Below are positions 1 to 11,805 of a stretch of DNA of 64,000 bases, piece by piece. Below the pieces are notes generated by a model. The model had not been told where the DNA came from, did no database searches, and worked only from the letters and a program-made list of their open reading frames with translations. The first letter of the stretch is position 1, and every line of letters begins with the position of its first letter. This DNA is from Alligator mississippiensis (lineage: Eukaryota; Chordata; Crocodylia; Alligatoridae): contig NC_081835.1 of assembly GCF_030867095.1 (NCBI RefSeq), positions 46,793,892 to 46,857,891 on the forward strand, read 5' to 3'. The position numbers were made by a program, and so were the translations under genes.

Positions 1-1416
1 GCCTGGAGCCCAGCTGCCTCAAGGGGGTGTGTGCGCGCGCGCATGCCCGTGAGTGCTGCGAGTTTCCCCCACTTCATCAGCTTGCCTCCGGTCACAGGCC
101 AAACCATGCTGCTTGCAAAAGCGTGAGTCATTTCCAGGCCTCCTTGACACATTACCAGGAGCCCTCAGGCCAGGTTTCTTGACTTTTCAGAGCTCTGGTT
201 GCAGCTTCTTTATGGGTGCTGTTTGAACTCCCTGGCAGAAGAGACCTAGCTGGCCTGTCCTGACAGTTGAGCAGGACAATGAAGAAAAGCACGCAAATGC
301 CAGGTGGTGGTTGGGGCAGGGTCAGCCGGGTTTGGCCTGAGCACTGCATTTCCAGGCATTTGAAGGGTTTTTCTTATAGAACCATAGCTTTAAGTCTGCA
401 GCTCTCCCAGAGTCCAGGTTTGGTCTTGGCTTTTTTCTGGAGCCTTCCAGGGAGCTTAGTTGGGTCTCTTGAAGCCAGGCCCCACCCTTAGGAAGGCTTT
501 GCTTCGTCTGTAGATTGCCTTATCCTTGCCCCGCAGCATAGGGTAACCGTCTGTCCCAGTTGGAAATACAGGACATCCCTTCCTCCTTCCCTTCCAAGTC
601 AGCGGTTGGCTGCAGGAAGAGGTGGAGGTGAAGCGGCATGCTGTGACAGGCGATCTTCCTGGCTGCCTTCCTGGGGTACTGTGCTGCTGGACCATACACT
701 GCACCCAGGACTAGCCTCCAAAATCTGGGACTGTCCTAGGAAAAAACAGGATGGTGGTCACCCTACTTGGCAAGGACTCATGCAGGCGCGTGCCGCCTCT
801 CATAAGAATACACTGTCCCCCCATGGCATGGTCCCTCACCCCTTGGACCGAGTCATTTGTTCTCTCTTCTCAAATGGGCCTGCTTTCCCTCAGCCTGAGT
901 CTCCTGGTCTCTGCTTTCCTCTTTGTGGTGGTTCAGGTTGGGGCTGTGGGGAGCTTGCAGACAACTGTGGATACATGAATGCCTCCCTCATCCCCCATCA
1001 GAGGTAGGGAAAATTAACTTTTTCCCTCAGAGTAGCCAGAAAAACTGGGCACGAGAGCACAAGTGTGGCTCTGAGATGAGTCAGTTCAATTTTGGCAAAG
1101 CTGGAGATGCAGATGAGTCCAAAGCCAGCATGGGGGGAGCTAGGTCTGCTGGAACTGGCACCCCTGCACGCTGCAAGGGGTGCGGCAGGCAGCAATTCTG
1201 GGTCCCGAGTGAGCAGTGTCACCTTGTTGCCCCGGTCAAGTGGGGAGTAACATGCTGGGTCCTGCAGTCCCCACAGGCTGCAGCCGTGCATTGGAAACCG
1301 TGGTGCCTGTGGCTGCACAATACAGTTCAGCTGCCAGTCCCAGTCTAGGGGAAAGTCCTGGGAAAGGGCAAAAGGAGACAGCTGAGCCTGACCCTGCTCC
1401 CTTCCGCCTCTCCTAG
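1..1416 (+). other. PARP3: PARP3 intron (left part)
   Basis: Non-coding sequence ending in the polypyrimidine tract and AG acceptor before base 1417. I looked for the preceding WGR exon (expected to end near a WGR motif) and did not find it, so it must lie left of the window. Positions 27-47 alternate purine and pyrimidine (GTGTGTGCGCGCGCGCATGC). I see no gene here. Confidence 0.6.
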
Positions 1417-2104
1417 GGAGAGCCGGGCCAGTCCAAGCTCACCAGCTTCCCTTCCCTGGAAACAGCCAAGACGGACTTTGAGAAGAAGTTTAGGGAGAAG
1501 ACCAAGAACAGCTGGGCCGAACGGGAAAACTTTGTGGCCCACGCTGGCAAGTACACGCTGATCGAAGTGCAGCCTGGGGATGAGGAGGAGGGGGAAGTGT
1601 CTGTGAAGGTGAGCAGTGCACATGGGGGTGGGTTCACCAGCTGTTCCCACACTGGGTCAACTGTGTTTGTCTGAGGCAGCATGGACCAGGGTGTCATGTG
1701 CCCAGGGCTTGCAGGGCTGGCTTGGCATTGTTAGAGAGATGGAGAGCAGTGGCCCCACCCTCCCCACCCACCCCTGCTGTGCAGTCACAGTGTGGGGCTG
1801 TATTGCCAAGGTCTTGTCAGAAGTGTCACTTCATCTGTGGGAGCAACAGGGTGAGGGGGGGACTTTGCCTGCACAATGCCTAAACAGGCACCTTTGTGGT
1901 TGGCTCTCAATGCAACGGCTCATCCCCATGGCTGCTGGAGTGAAGGAACCCTGTATCAGTGGTCCTGACTCCTTGGGCTGTTTCACATCAGAGATGGTCA
2001 CCGCTGGGGAGGGCAGTGAACTTGGGGGTGGAGTGTGTGTGCGGAGGGGGTCTTCCCCACGCAGCTAGGCTGCTTGGTCCCATTGGGTAAGTGGGAAATT
2101 CTTG

Positions 2105-2166
<62 letters not shown>

Positions 2167-5100
2167 ACGTGTGCAAAAGAGTGCTCTTCTGCCAATCTGG
2201 CCCTGGGCTGTCTCCTGTCCTCCCCAGGTAGACAGTGTGGATGGAGAGAAGAGTTGCTTGCAGAAGACACTGCCCTGTACTCTGAACAAGGCCACCCAGG
2301 AGCTGGTGTCCCTCATCTTTAGCAACAACATGTTCAAAGAAGCCATGCAGACCATGAACCTAGGTACAGCCTAGGGGAGTGGGCCAGGGTCCCCAAGGGG
2401 CCCCACACCCCAAAGGGGTGGGGCACTGCTAAAGGGTGGCATGAACTGTCCCTGAGGCCAGGCTGCTGCTCTGTAGCTCATGCTGTGATGGGATGTTGGG
2501 CTGTGATGCTGCCACCACTCAGCCAGGGCCAAGTTCTGGCACTGGTGAGCCCAAGCACAGTGCAGGAGGTGGGTGTGGTGCCCTCTGCCTAGAGGGCCTG
2601 CATCACAGAACTGCATGATGTTTGGATATCCATTCAGGAGCTGTCTGGGACTAGAAGAGCTGGGGACAGCTTCACCCCAGATTGGGAAGCATGGGCAGGG
2701 GGATGTTTGAGGGTCTCCAAAGCTGGAATTGGAGGGTTGCTGAGGTTTGGATGAGATGAATTAAAGTGAGACACTGCTCTTTCCTCCATGCCTCAGAGGA
2801 AGGAGTCTGCAGTGCAAGCCCCTCAGCTGGGAGGCTGGTGGAAGTTGGAGGGATCCTAGGAGCTTCTCTCATGTGGCAGAGAAACTCCCAACCTTTGCAG
2901 GCTGCTGGGGAGATGTCAAGGCCTCTGCCTGATCTCGAGAGCTTGTGCGAGTCATTCACCAGCAGGAGGGTGTGGGGTGGGCATGGGTGGAGTGCTTGGG
3001 CCCCGACTGACTTGGCTCATCCCATACACCCGTGGCTGCCTGCCTCCTGCAGATGTGAAGAAGATGCCACTGGGGAAGCTGAGCAAGCAGCAGATTGCCA
3101 AGGGCTTTGAGGCCCTGGAGGCCATTGAGAAGGCCCTGCAGAAACCGTCCCAGCCTTACGGGCAGCTGGAGGAGCTGTCTTCCCACTTCTACACAGTCAT
3201 TCCCCACAACTTTGGGCGGGCCCGACCCCCTTCCATCAACACACAGGAGGTCCTCCAGGCCAAGAAGGACATGCTGCTGGTAAGGGTCCTCTCCATGGGT
3301 GGGATGACCTCCCCCGCATCTCCCACAGGGCTGCAGCCAGGTCTCTGTGCAGCCAAATAGGGGCTGCCTTGCGGGGGGTGTCAGCAGTTTGCATGGCTCA
3401 GAGGAGGGCAAACTTGTGCAAGGCTGGATTGACTGGGGGACAGGGAGTATGGCATTACCTGATGTGAGGGGAACCCTTCCTGCCCGTGGCTGTCCTTGTG
3501 CCTCCTGCCCAGTGCTGTATGCAGCTGGAAGTGTCATTGGCTGCTTTGCTTTCTGGTCAGAGTCAGGAAGCACAGTCAGTGCAGGAAAGAGGCTTGGAAA
3601 TAGCCATCCAGAGACTGCCCTGAAGCTGCAGTGTCCTCTTTTTGCCTGCATGTGTCTTCTGCTCCTTCAGGAGACTGGCATGTGGGGAAAGCAGCTCTGC
3701 CAGCTCCCCAGTGTGGAATCTTTAGCAACTAGTCTGCTGCTTGCTGCTCTGTGGGCTGTGGCAGTAGGGACCAGCACTGCCAGGCTCCTGCCCCCAGGCC
3801 CCAGCCCTTTCCACTAATGTGTTCAGGAAAAACTCCTTCTCTATGAGCCATCAGGAGTGTAGTGCCATCTTCTCTTTAGAGACAGCCTCCTGTGAGGACC
3901 TCTGGGGCACACATGTTTCAGCTAGGTTGTGTGAGGTACTAGGACAAGCAGTGGGCAAGGAACCCCCAGGATTGCTGTCCCCTTTTCCCTAAAGATGCCC
4001 TGCCATGTGCTTCCAGAGTAAAGCTCAGGCTGGGTCTCTGCCTTGGTAGGTGCTGGCAGACATTGAGCTGGCTCAGAGCCTGCAGGCACAGAAGAAGGAG
4101 GAGGAGAAAGAGCAGGTGAAGGTTGAAGTGCCGCATCCACTGGATAAGGACTATGCGCTCCTCAAATGTGAGCTCTCCCTGCTGGTGCCGACATCCAAGG
4201 ACTACCAGGTACAGTGGCAGCTGGCCCCATACCAGCAGGTGTAGGCAGCAGTTTGGGCGGAGAAATGTTAGTCCAGGTTGAGAGGATCTGTGGGCCCCAG
4301 GAGTGCAGCAAGGATGTCTTCCCTCTACATGTCCAGGCTGGTCCTTGGAGGCCCCCCTTCCCTCCCATGAAGCCCTCCTGTTGGCTGTGCTGAACCTGGA
4401 AAGTGGGCAGGTAGCTGTTTCCTACCAGGGCACAATTCAGCCTTGTAGGCAGCTACTCAGTGGGTGCCCTCCCCGTCCAGCTCTGAGAGCATGGCTGAGG
4501 GGGCCTCCAGGGAGAACCTGGAGGCTGTGGTGGGCAACCTAGGGGTGCAGGCCCTAGTAGTGGAGCTGATGGTCAAGTGTGGGGGGAGCCACAGCCTGAT
4601 TAATCCCTTGTTTGGGGAGCAGCCAGTGGGTGCATGGAGTGGGGTTGTCTGGGTATTGAGGGAGCAGATGGCTGGTTTAGGTGTGTCCAAGCCTTCACCA
4701 GCACCTGGCAGAAAGACCTACATATGTGGGGCAGAGACCAGCTTCCAGCCCTTAGCTGAGAGGATACACATGGATCTTTGTGCTGGGGGTGGCTAGAGCA
4801 GTATTTGTACCCCAGGATTCACTCTATTCTCCTGCAGGTGATCCAAACCTATGTTGAGAAGACTGGTTGCACCTACCACAACCTCAAGATCCTGAACATC
4901 TGGAAGGTGGACCGGGAGGGGGAGGTGAGAGGTCTGCAGAAGACCACTCAGAGGCTGGTTTAAGAGAACTCGGAGCCTTGCTCACACACTGGGAGCAAAT
5001 AGGAGCCTTTGGGATGCAGAATGTGCCTGGGAATTGGTTGCTGAGAACTGATCACCCTGCCACATAGCCATTGCTAACATGGACACAGGCACATGGAAGC

Positions 5101-8100
5101 TCTCAGGGTGACAGCTAAACATCTGCATATGTTGTGTTAATCATAGACTGTCCTGGGTCTTGCTGGTCTGGTGCTTGCAACTGTGGTGTCCAGGAGAGCT
5201 CTATCCACGCAAGGGCTCCTAGCACTGCTGACACCAGTGGGTTTACTTGGCAAAGGTAACTTGGTGGATGGGTGTTTGAAAAGTGTCCCATGTGTGGCAG
5301 TCTGCATACAACCTCAACTAATAGGGCCCTGAAGCTTCAGCTTTCCCCTTGCTGCCTGAAATGGGTCACTCATCCTGCTGGTGCTCCTCTCCATACTTGC
5401 TTTTTGAGTCCTACCTGCTGAGCAAGGACCCAGCCCTTCTACCAGCTCTGACTTTTTTTATTTATATTTTGGGGAAAAATGTATTCCAGGTCAAATTAGC
5501 CAGATCAGTTCTAAATCCTTTCAGTTGAGCAAAACTCAATCATTCAAAGGCCATATATGGCGCTATAATTAGCTAGTATCCTCCACCCCAGACTTTTCAG
5601 CTTTGGGCTTCATATCCTCCCAAATCCAATGGCAGGCATCCTACGTGCAAACCTAAGCCCAGAGGTTTAGGGCTTGGATGCCCCCGAGTCTCAGCTACCC
5701 TCAGCCGAACAGCTGCAGGAGCAAGCTAGGGAAGAGTCTCCCATTTTCATAAAGTCGGCATGTAATCGAGACCCTCCCACTGGGAAGCTGGCCAGTGGGA
5801 AGCTAGTTACAACAGTGTAGGGCAACCTGTCTGCAGTGGATTTGGACAGGGATGCACCCTCCACTACACAATTCCATTTAAATCTATCTCTGCTCAAATC
5901 CTTTTCTTTTTGGAAAAAAAAAAAAAGCTTGTGTGTGTGTGTGTATAAATAACTGTACCTCCAACACTCTGCCAAGCAGCCCCTGTGTCTCACTTGGCAG
6001 ATCAAAGCACACTTTGACAGTTAAATCATTAAAAACCTGTTGCACAGTTCACAGCACATACCCACTACCTATCTCTATACCCATACCCCAACCCACTGCT
6101 CTCCCCAGAGGGCCTGCCCATGTAAAAGTCTATGCCAGACCCCTCTCCACCAGATGAGGTCTGCCATTTCTTTTCATAGATTCATAGATGTTAGGGTTGG
6201 AAGGGACCTCAATAGATCATCGAGTCCAACCCCCTGCATAAGCAGGAAAGAGTGCTGGGTCTAGATGACCCCAGCTAGATACTCATCTAAACTCCTCTTG
6301 AAGACCCCCAGGGTAGGGGAGAGCACCACCTCCCCTGGGAGCCCGTTCCAGACCTTGGCCACTCGAACTATGAAGAAGTTCTTCCTAATGTCCAGTCTAA
6401 ATCTGCTCTCTGCTAGCTTGTGGTCATTATTTCTTGTAACCCCTGGGGGTGCCTTGGTGAATAAATCCTCACCAATTCCCTTCTGTGCCCCCGTGATGAA
6501 CTTATAGGCAGCCACAAGGTCACCTCTCAACCTTCTCTTGCAGAGGCTGAAAAGATCCAGTTTCTCTAGTCTCTCCTCGTAGGGCCTGGTCTGCAGGCCC
6601 TTAACCATATGAGTGGCCCTTCTCTGGACCCTCTCCAGGTTATATTATATCATCTCCCCATGTGACGTCAGTATTTTTAGCAGAAATTTGAACTCCATCA
6701 TTAGTAATACATAAAGGCTACCAAATTAATAATTCCATTGTCCTTTTGTCTTCCTGTAGTACCAGTACATCTTGGCTCGGGTACCAGACCAGTGTAGTGA
6801 CTACACTTGAGCTTAGCTCACAGCCCTGAGTCTGCCTAGAACTGAGTGCTGCACCTCTCTGTCTCCACAGGGTGAGCGGTTCAAGGCCTATGAGAGCCTG
6901 GAGAACCGGCGCCTGCTATGGCATGGCACCAATGTGGCTGTCATTGTTGCCATCCTGAAGAGTGGTCTGCGCATCATGCCACACTCAGGCGGCCGTGTGG
7001 GCAAGGGGCTCTACTTTGCTTCAGAGAACAGCAAATCGGCAGGATACGGTAAGGCTCTGGTTCCCCCAGCTGAGTGCAACTCCCCCAGGGCCGCCTCCTG
7101 CTCCACTCTGTGCTCCCCACCTGCTCCTGCAGTCTCGCTTCCCTCAGGGCTCGGGGGAGACTGGCAGTATCCTCAGGCCGAGGATCTGTCCAGGGGGTGT
7201 GATGCTGTCATTGAAGCCTCCATTTCCTGTTGGAGGTGCAGTCCACTTGGCTGGATTGAGTTGGACATTGCAAGCAATGGGGTTAAGAGGCCCTTATCAG
7301 CCAAAAGGGAGGGGAGTCCTCTTGTCTCCCTTCACTCTACTTGAGTCCTTGAAAGCAGGCCATGCAAAGGAGTCTTGGGGAGCACAGTGAACAGCTGAGG
7401 GTAGAGCCAGGGAGCTGGATGGCAACCTGGCAGCCAGCAGCCTTTGTCTCACTGTATCCCCTCTCTCCCCTAGCCTCATGACATTCTGCTGTCACCCCCA
7501 AGTTCGCAGCCCAGACTCCTGCCTCCTTGGCAAGTGGGGTAGGACAGGGTTGGCCCTCAGTGCCAATTTTCTGTCAGCCAGGAGGAGGGTACTACAGAGC
7601 ACTGATCTCTTCCTCCTAGCAGACGTCAGCTCTGGAGAGGGCCAACAGGGCAAATAGAGCCTTGTGTGCCCTGGGGAGAAGTAGGCTGGGCACAGGAAGC
7701 CACCTGCAGCCAGGACCCTTTCTCAGCCCTGTTGTCTCCCTGCAGTGCGCTGTACTTCCAAGCAGATTGGGATCATGTTCCTGAATGAGGTAGCCCTGGG
7801 CAAGGAGTATCGCATCACGCAGGATGACTCCTCACTGCGCAAGCCTCCCGCCAACTACAACAGCGTGATCGCCTGTGGCAGGACTGAACCAGGTAAACCC
7901 ACAGCTTCCCAGTCTGCTCTTCCAGCTGGCCATCCTTGCCAGCTCATGGGTAGAGACATGGGAGCAGGGCAGTATGGAGGTGATAGGTTGGCATCTGGGT
8001 GGGGACTTAGCAATGGAGATGGAGCAGTTAGAGTGGAAGGGGTCTGGGGCAGGCACTGGGCTGCGAGACCTAGAACAGGACCTGGGGGGGAGCCAAACCT

Positions 8101-8354
8101 GAGTGGGGGTGATGGAGATGGGACTGAAGATGGGACAAGGAGGGGGGTGAGGTTCTTATGCACTAATCCCGCCCCATCCCCCAGACCCTGCTTATGACCG
8201 GGAACTGATCATAGATGGGAAGAAGGTGCTGGTGTCCCAGGGGCCACCCATCACCATGCCCCAATACCAGGACTCCTCCTTCTCCCAGAGCGAATACCTG
8301 ATCTACCAGGAGAGCCAGTGTCGCATCCGCTACCTTGTCCAGCTCCACTTCTGA
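1417..8354 (+). CDS. PARP3: PARP3, ADP-ribosyltransferase (5' part outside the window)
   Basis: Eight coding exons with GT/AG borders and matching phases: 1417-1608, 2228-2363, 3053-3279, 4050-4208, 4838-4924, 6871-7048, 7746-7892 and 8185-8354 (stop TGA). Together they encode 431 residues; human PARP3 has about 533, so roughly 100 N-terminal residues lie upstream. The first exon carries the end of the WGR domain (FEKKFREKTKNSWAER). The next exons carry the helical regulatory domain (KKMPLGKLSKQQI, EELSSHFYTVIPHNFG). The catalytic ART fold starts in exon 4050-4208. The H-Y-E triad is present: His in LLWHGTN (6922), Tyr in GLYFASENSKSAGY (7012) and Glu in SQSEYLIYQ (8292). The family is nuclear, is switched on by DNA ends and transfers mainly mono-ADP-ribose during end joining. 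All key residues are intact, so I infer a working gene. Identification is by close residue match along the whole length and by its neighbours GPR62 and PCBP4. Confidence 0.97.
2108..2165 (+). repeat. (TG)n microsatellite, about 29 units
   Basis: Uninterrupted TG dinucleotide tract in the PARP3 intron that ends 62 bases before the acceptor of exon 2228-2363. On the sense strand the RNA would contain (UG)29. Confidence 0.98.
5470..5880. repeat. Unclassified dispersed repeat, family A copy 1
   Basis: About 400 bases that can be aligned by eye with 17380-17769 in the same orientation. Shared blocks include CAGGCATCCTACGTGCAA, a GATGCCCC-GAGTCTC block, GGAGCAAGCTA and CCATTTTCATAAA versus CCATTTCCATGAAA. 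Both copies start next to a T-rich run and end near CCACTACACA or CAACTACACA. A T-rich left edge would suit a retroposon inserted in minus orientation, but I see no coding region or end structure that fixes the class. Confidence 0.65.
6174..6640 (-). mobile_element. CR1 LINE, 3' fragment with end of ORF2
   Basis: On the minus strand this encodes the C-terminal tail of a CR1 reverse transcriptase, still open for about 115 codons (RPYEERLEKLDLFSL, KVWNGLPGEVV). On the plus strand it starts with the CR1 3' end, including the short direct repeat TCATAGATTCATAGA and a GGAAGGGACCTC block. The 5' truncation is typical of CR1 insertion. It is antisense to PARP3. Its long open frame and clean 3' end suggest a younger copy than the other short CR1 pieces here. 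Confidence 0.92.
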
Positions 8355-8680
8355 GTGGCTTCCCAGGGGCTGGGACTACCTGGAGCACCGTGGGCAGGAA
8401 CCTTCCTCACTGGCATTGACGGCACTGATGTCCCTGGCAGCAAGAGCACATTGCCAGTGCCCGTTGCCTGCTGGCTCCAATGGGCCCTGCTGACCTGGGT
8501 GAAGGGCGTGCTGGTGTGTGCTGCATGATGTGCCCCAAAAGAGGGGAATCCTACTCTGGGAGATCACAGCTCTGGTGCCTGAGCCAGGTAAAATCTGAGG
8601 AGCAACAGTGGGCCCTGGGCTGGGAGCCGATGCCCTCAGGACTTTTGTTACTATAAATAAAAGTCTATGCCATTGCACCC
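8355..8680 (+). other. PARP3: PARP3 3' UTR
   Basis: Sequence after the PARP3 stop, running to a canonical AATAAA about 300 bases downstream. The end is set about 20 bases after the signal and is approximate. No other feature is visible in it. Confidence 0.75.
8656..8661 (+). terminator. PARP3: PARP3 polyadenylation signal AATAAA
   Basis: Canonical AATAAA in the context CTATAAATAAAAGTC, the first such hexamer on the plus strand after the PARP3 stop. A short 3' UTR of about 300 bases is plausible for this gene. Confidence 0.75.
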
Positions 8681-8699
8681 CTGCTGGAGAAGGGCCCCA

Positions 8700-11675
8700 G
8701 TCTTGGCTCTGAGGCAGCACCATGGACCCAGTCCTGTCCCATTGGTGTGCCCAAGCATCTCTGTGCACACCCCCTCACCTGCCCAGCAGGAAATGGACCT
8801 AGAGTGGCCTCTCTAGAGCTCCAATACTTAGGGGCGATGCAGTGGAGGGGAATTTCCCTGGAAAATGGGCCAAATGTGAGACTCATGGTGGTGCCCATGG
8901 GAAAGGGGTCTAGGCTGGGAGCAGCTGGCAGCGGGGTGCAGGGAGGGGGCTTTCCTTTGGCTGGGAATGCAAGAGCTCCCCACCTCCACAGACAGCTGCC
9001 AGGGAGGAAGGGGGATGGCAGCTTGGGGCAGAAGACACAGGTGGGGTTGTGGAGGTGGCAGAAAAGGTAGATAGAAAGAAGGCAGAGCAGGTGGCACCTT
9101 GGAGACTATGGAAGAGGAGCCAACAAAGAGAGGTGGGGAGCTGGGGTCAGCACTGGGTTGGAGACGGGATGTGCTAGTCCAAGCACTGGCGGCAAGAAGA
9201 CTAGTGAGAAACATTCCCCTATCTATTCTGGGGTCTTGTGTGGCTCCTATGACCATAGCATCCCTGGCTCTTCCTCTCATGACAGAGAGGGCACAACAAC
9301 AGCCTCCCTCTCTTCCTAGCCCAGAGCAGCGATTGTGGGTTGGTGTTTGGGGCTGGTGCAGCTCTGTGTGGGGAGAGGGAGCAGTGTCGATATGAGGCGA
9401 TGGCTGAGGCAGGCAGGGCCATGTCTAGGTAAAGTTTTGACTCACAGAAGGAGTGGGGGTATGAGAGGGCACACCGCAGGGGCTAGGGACCACAGGGCCA
9501 TGCAGTGGCTTCTGGTGCTACCTGGGCTGGGATATGGCAGGTGGGTATTGAGCCTGGGAGCGCCCCTGACGTAGATGGCATTACTGAAGCTGGGCCTGAG
9601 AGACTGGCCCTCAGCCTGCTCATGCCTGGCAGGGATAGGGGAGATGGCTTCTGCAGCACTGGAGAGTCGGAGGCTGACAGCCTGATTCCACCGAAGCCAG
9701 GAGCTCCTTGGGGCTGAGATTTTATATACAGCATCCCGGATGAGCATTTCTACACAAACCTTAAAATGCATTTAAAACCCACACACCCATTACAATGGTC
9801 ACCTGCATGCTCCCGTGCACCCGTCCTCAGTACTTTCCTAAGACAGTCTTTTAGTTTTCACCATGCAGTTGGGGTTTGGGATTACTTCAGTCTCTGACCC
9901 ATGCAGATGTGGGGAGAAAGGAAGACAGGGGATAGGGACCATCTCTGAAGCACTTTCCTTCCTTCACAGTGCTTGTGAGCTGATCTTGGCAGCGGGGCCC
10001 TGGCCTGGCCCCTCTGGTGGCCGTGCTCCATTGTGTCTGTCCCTGAGTGCAGCTGTGGCGTTCTGTCCCCAAGCTGTGACTTGGAACGTGCAGCTTCCAG
10101 CAGCCCCAGCCCGCACATCTGGGCCTCATAGACACGCACTCTCCAGCCTGCTCCCAAGCCCCAGGCTTCAGTGTCAATAGTGCTGCTGGGAGTCACGTTC
10201 AGACAGGCACATTGCCTCCTGCTGCTCCCTCCTCACCCCCACTAGCTATCCCCACCCAGGGTTGCCTGCATAGTTCTGACAGTCTTCCTCCATCAGCCCT
10301 GTCCCCCTTTCTGTGCTCTCTTTGTGCTAACTATGTAAAAAGGCATCCCAGAGGCCCCCAGCATGTGCTCAGAGCCCTCCTTTGCATCTAGGGCACTGAC
10401 CTGAGCGCAGCTACCCTTTGTTGGTAGTGCCCCACGCGCTGCTCTCCATCAGTGCCACCCCCACCAGGCATTGAGTTGGCAGCAGGCTGTGCCTTGGGAC
10501 TGCCATCAATCGCTTTGTTCTCCCACAGCATGACATCACTTGTCAATGGGTGCAAAATCCTGTCCAGCCCCAATGCCCTCCCCACCCCTTGTTATCCAAA
10601 CCAGCCAATCCCCTTGCAGCATCTGTGGCCCATAGGCCAGTTAAATCCAGCGATAAAACAACTTGAGAATAATGGGCTCATTTAAAAAAAAAATGTAAAC
10701 AAACTTCATGTTCCAGTGTCAACAGGGAGCCTGGTTGGTCGACCAGAGGAAGGGGGAGTCCTCCCCTGCATTGAGGCTTTCCCCATGACTGGCTCCTGCC
10801 CATCAAACAGCTGTTCAAGCCTCTGATCTTTACCCAGGGGCTGGTCCTCCTTATTTGCTATGGAAACAGGCATACTGAAGGGGCCAAGTTCTCAGCCCTG
10901 GTGTTGGCACCGTTTGATTGGACTTGAGGCAGGAAGCTTTGCTGCCTGAGAGCGACAGGATTGGGAGCTGCTGTTTGATGCTTGCCCGCCCTCCCTACAA
11001 GAAGAGCCATCTGCTTCTGGCTGGAGGCTGCCCTAACTGAAACCTAGACCTCTAGCCCCGTTGTCACACCAGGCTCCCCCTTGCCCTGCTTCTCCAGCCC
11101 TTCCATACCTCCAGAAATCCTCTCAGCTGAGGGTTTGTTACAATTGCTTAGCCCTGCTTCTTGGGGGGAGACATCATCCATCAGCCCCTTCTTTGAGCTG
11201 GGCTATTTCCCCAGCCCTGTTTTGGGGGTGGGGAGGGACTGGTGGGGGCCCTTTCTCTGACAGCTGTCTGCTATCAGCATGGGCATGGCATGAGCACTGG
11301 GCCCTGGCAGTATTTGGCCTGTCTGAGGAAACAGGACTTGGTGGTGGTTTGGGGGGTTGACAGGTGAAATGCATCCAGCAAGAGGCTCCTACCCTGGCTC
11401 TGCCTGTGGCTCCTGCAAAGCCAAGTCCTAGCAGGAACAGCCCCACTTGTGAGGGATGAAAGCAGCAAGCTGTGCCCAGCTGAGTGGGCTTCCTATACGG
11501 TGCAGCCAGCTTCAGTGCCATGGGGAGCTAGAGCTGGGCTGCTTGGAGTTCCTGTGGCTCTGGGCCATAAGAAGCATTGTTGGGCTTCTCTGAATCCCAC
11601 TCTGCCAGCTCAGGGTCATGCAGCACGTTGCAGGCATTAAGGAATTACATTTCCACCCCAGACACCCTTCTCCTT
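8700..11675. other. PARP3-GPR62 intergenic DNA, left part
   Basis: GC-rich, gene-free sequence after the PARP3 poly(A) signal. Open frames of 70-150 codons occur on both strands, overlap one another and show no recognisable domain, as expected by chance in GC-rich DNA. A short A-run lies near 10683. I see no gene. Confidence 0.6.
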
Positions 11676-11679
11676 GCCA

Positions 11680-11805
11680 TGGGCTGAATCTTCTCCCCAT
11701 TTCCCAGGTGGGGAAAGTGAGGCACATGGAGGGGAAGTAACTTGCCCAAGGTCATACAATACCTCAGGTGGGAACAGTACCTGGGAGTCCTGGATCCCAG
11801 GATAA
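11680..11805 (+). repeat. MIR-type SINE fragment
   Basis: Carries the MIR core in forward order: CCCCATTT, GTGGGGAAAGTGAGGCACA, AAGTAACTTGCCCAAGGTCA, then GGGAGTCCTGGATCCCAG. This matches the well-known MIR core and 3' half with scattered changes, so it is an old copy. Confidence 0.8.

Larger units (their letters stand above)
4925..6870 (+). other. PARP3: Long PARP3 intron holding two repeats
   Basis: The largest PARP3 intron in the window. It holds an unclassified dispersed repeat (about 5470-5880), a short A-run with a TG run (about 5920-5945), and a minus-strand CR1 3' fragment (6174-6640). No exon is visible between the GT at 4925 and the AG at 6870. Confidence 0.8.

Noticed and set aside
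2956-3651. 231-codon open frame antisense to PARP3 exon 3053-3279
   Set aside because: It is a shadow of GC-rich PARP3 coding and intron sequence, has no recognisable domain, and crosses exon and intron alike.
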